Source: Megamonas sp. UBA1796
GTDB lineage: Bacteria > Bacillota > Negativicutes > Selenomonadales > Selenomonadaceae
Length of the DNA stretch: 32,076 bases
NCBI GenBank assembly: GCA_002319795.1
Contig: DCFU01000008.1
Coordinates: 1-32,076, forward strand
Reading direction: 5' to 3'
This document shows positions 32,060 to 32,076 of this stretch, piece by piece (the first letter of the stretch is position 1; each line of letters begins with the position of its first letter). The translations under genes and the position numbers were made by a program. The notes under the pieces were generated by a model, which was not told the origin of the DNA, ran no database searches, and was given only the letters and a program-made list of their open reading frames with translations.

Positions 32060-32076
32060 ATGAAACAGCAGGCTGC
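32060..32076 (+). CDS. Start of a further gene, cut by the window end
   Basis: ATGAAACAGCAGGCTGC is preceded by AAGGGAG 5 bases upstream, a good ribosome binding site. Only MKQQA is visible; identity cannot be given. It would be divergent from the AEC transporter and may be its regulator (inference from arrangement only). Confidence 0.5.

Noticed and set aside
1..32076. CRISPR array, prophage, toxin-antitoxin or other defence system
   Set aside because: No regular repeat-spacer pattern, no phage structural genes and no recognisable defence proteins were found; the SNF2 helicase sits with dinB and lacks partner genes of known defence islands.

Overview
The window most likely comes from an LPS-bearing, Firmicutes-type anaerobe of the class Negativicutes (Selenomonadales/Sporomusales grade). 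This is an inference. It rests on an ADP-heptose:LPS-type glycosyltransferase (outer membrane) sitting among Firmicutes-style genes: a DAK2/FakA-like protein, a DUF523 protein, MerR and LysR regulators, low-to-moderate GC, and strong AAGGAGG ribosome binding sites. No species assignment is possible from the sequence alone.

Layout. 1-735: the 3' part of a sodium:solute symporter and a short group II intron relic. 736-5140: a minus-strand pair, SWIM/SNF2 helicase then DNA polymerase IV (dinB), divergent from a plus-strand heptosyltransferase-like gene (5296-6366). 6418-9689: a Cache-domain chemotaxis receptor and a divergent DAK2 protein, both minus. 9819-12196: a long orphan FtsA-like actin-fold ATPase carrying tandem C-terminal repeats. 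A tRNA-Gly(CCC) follows, whose promoter lies in the last codons of that gene. 12442-13564: DUF523 protein and a peptide deformylase-like protein.

13.6-24.7 kb is a decay zone. It holds remnants of three insertion-sequence families (IS256, IS3, IS110). It also holds a broken carboxymuconolactone decarboxylase, an internally deleted SDR, a cyclophilin-like/SDR fusion, two aldo/keto reductase pieces in swapped order, a frameshifted TIM-barrel epimerase, an AraC relic, a PTS IIA relic, and a 72-bp duplication of the peptide deformylase 5' end. Apparently intact genes among them are a ferredoxin-like reductase (N-terminus uncertain), two iron-sulfur-flavoprotein-like reductases, a MerR regulator, a flavodoxin lipoprotein and a LysR regulator. 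The survivors and fragments together look like a partly collapsed redox cluster. A MerR-type promoter precedes lysR, and a LysR-type box sits at about -65 of the SDR/flavodoxin operon, which suggests a two-step regulatory cascade.

24.9-28.5 kb: methylmalonate-semialdehyde dehydrogenase, an EamA-type exporter and a small four-helix membrane protein. 28.8-30.8 kb is the most interesting part: a two-gene operon (4-bp overlap) of a diacylglycerol-glycosyltransferase-like GT28 enzyme and a zinc-dependent phospholipase C-like protein. It is preceded by four TTAACA-like direct repeats at 10-11 bp spacing just upstream of a -10 element, which is the architecture of a Gram-positive PhoP box. The operon is a candidate phosphate-starvation lipid-remodelling module: phospholipid to diacylglycerol to glycolipid. 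30.9-32.1 kb: an AEC-family transporter and the first codons of a further plus-strand gene.
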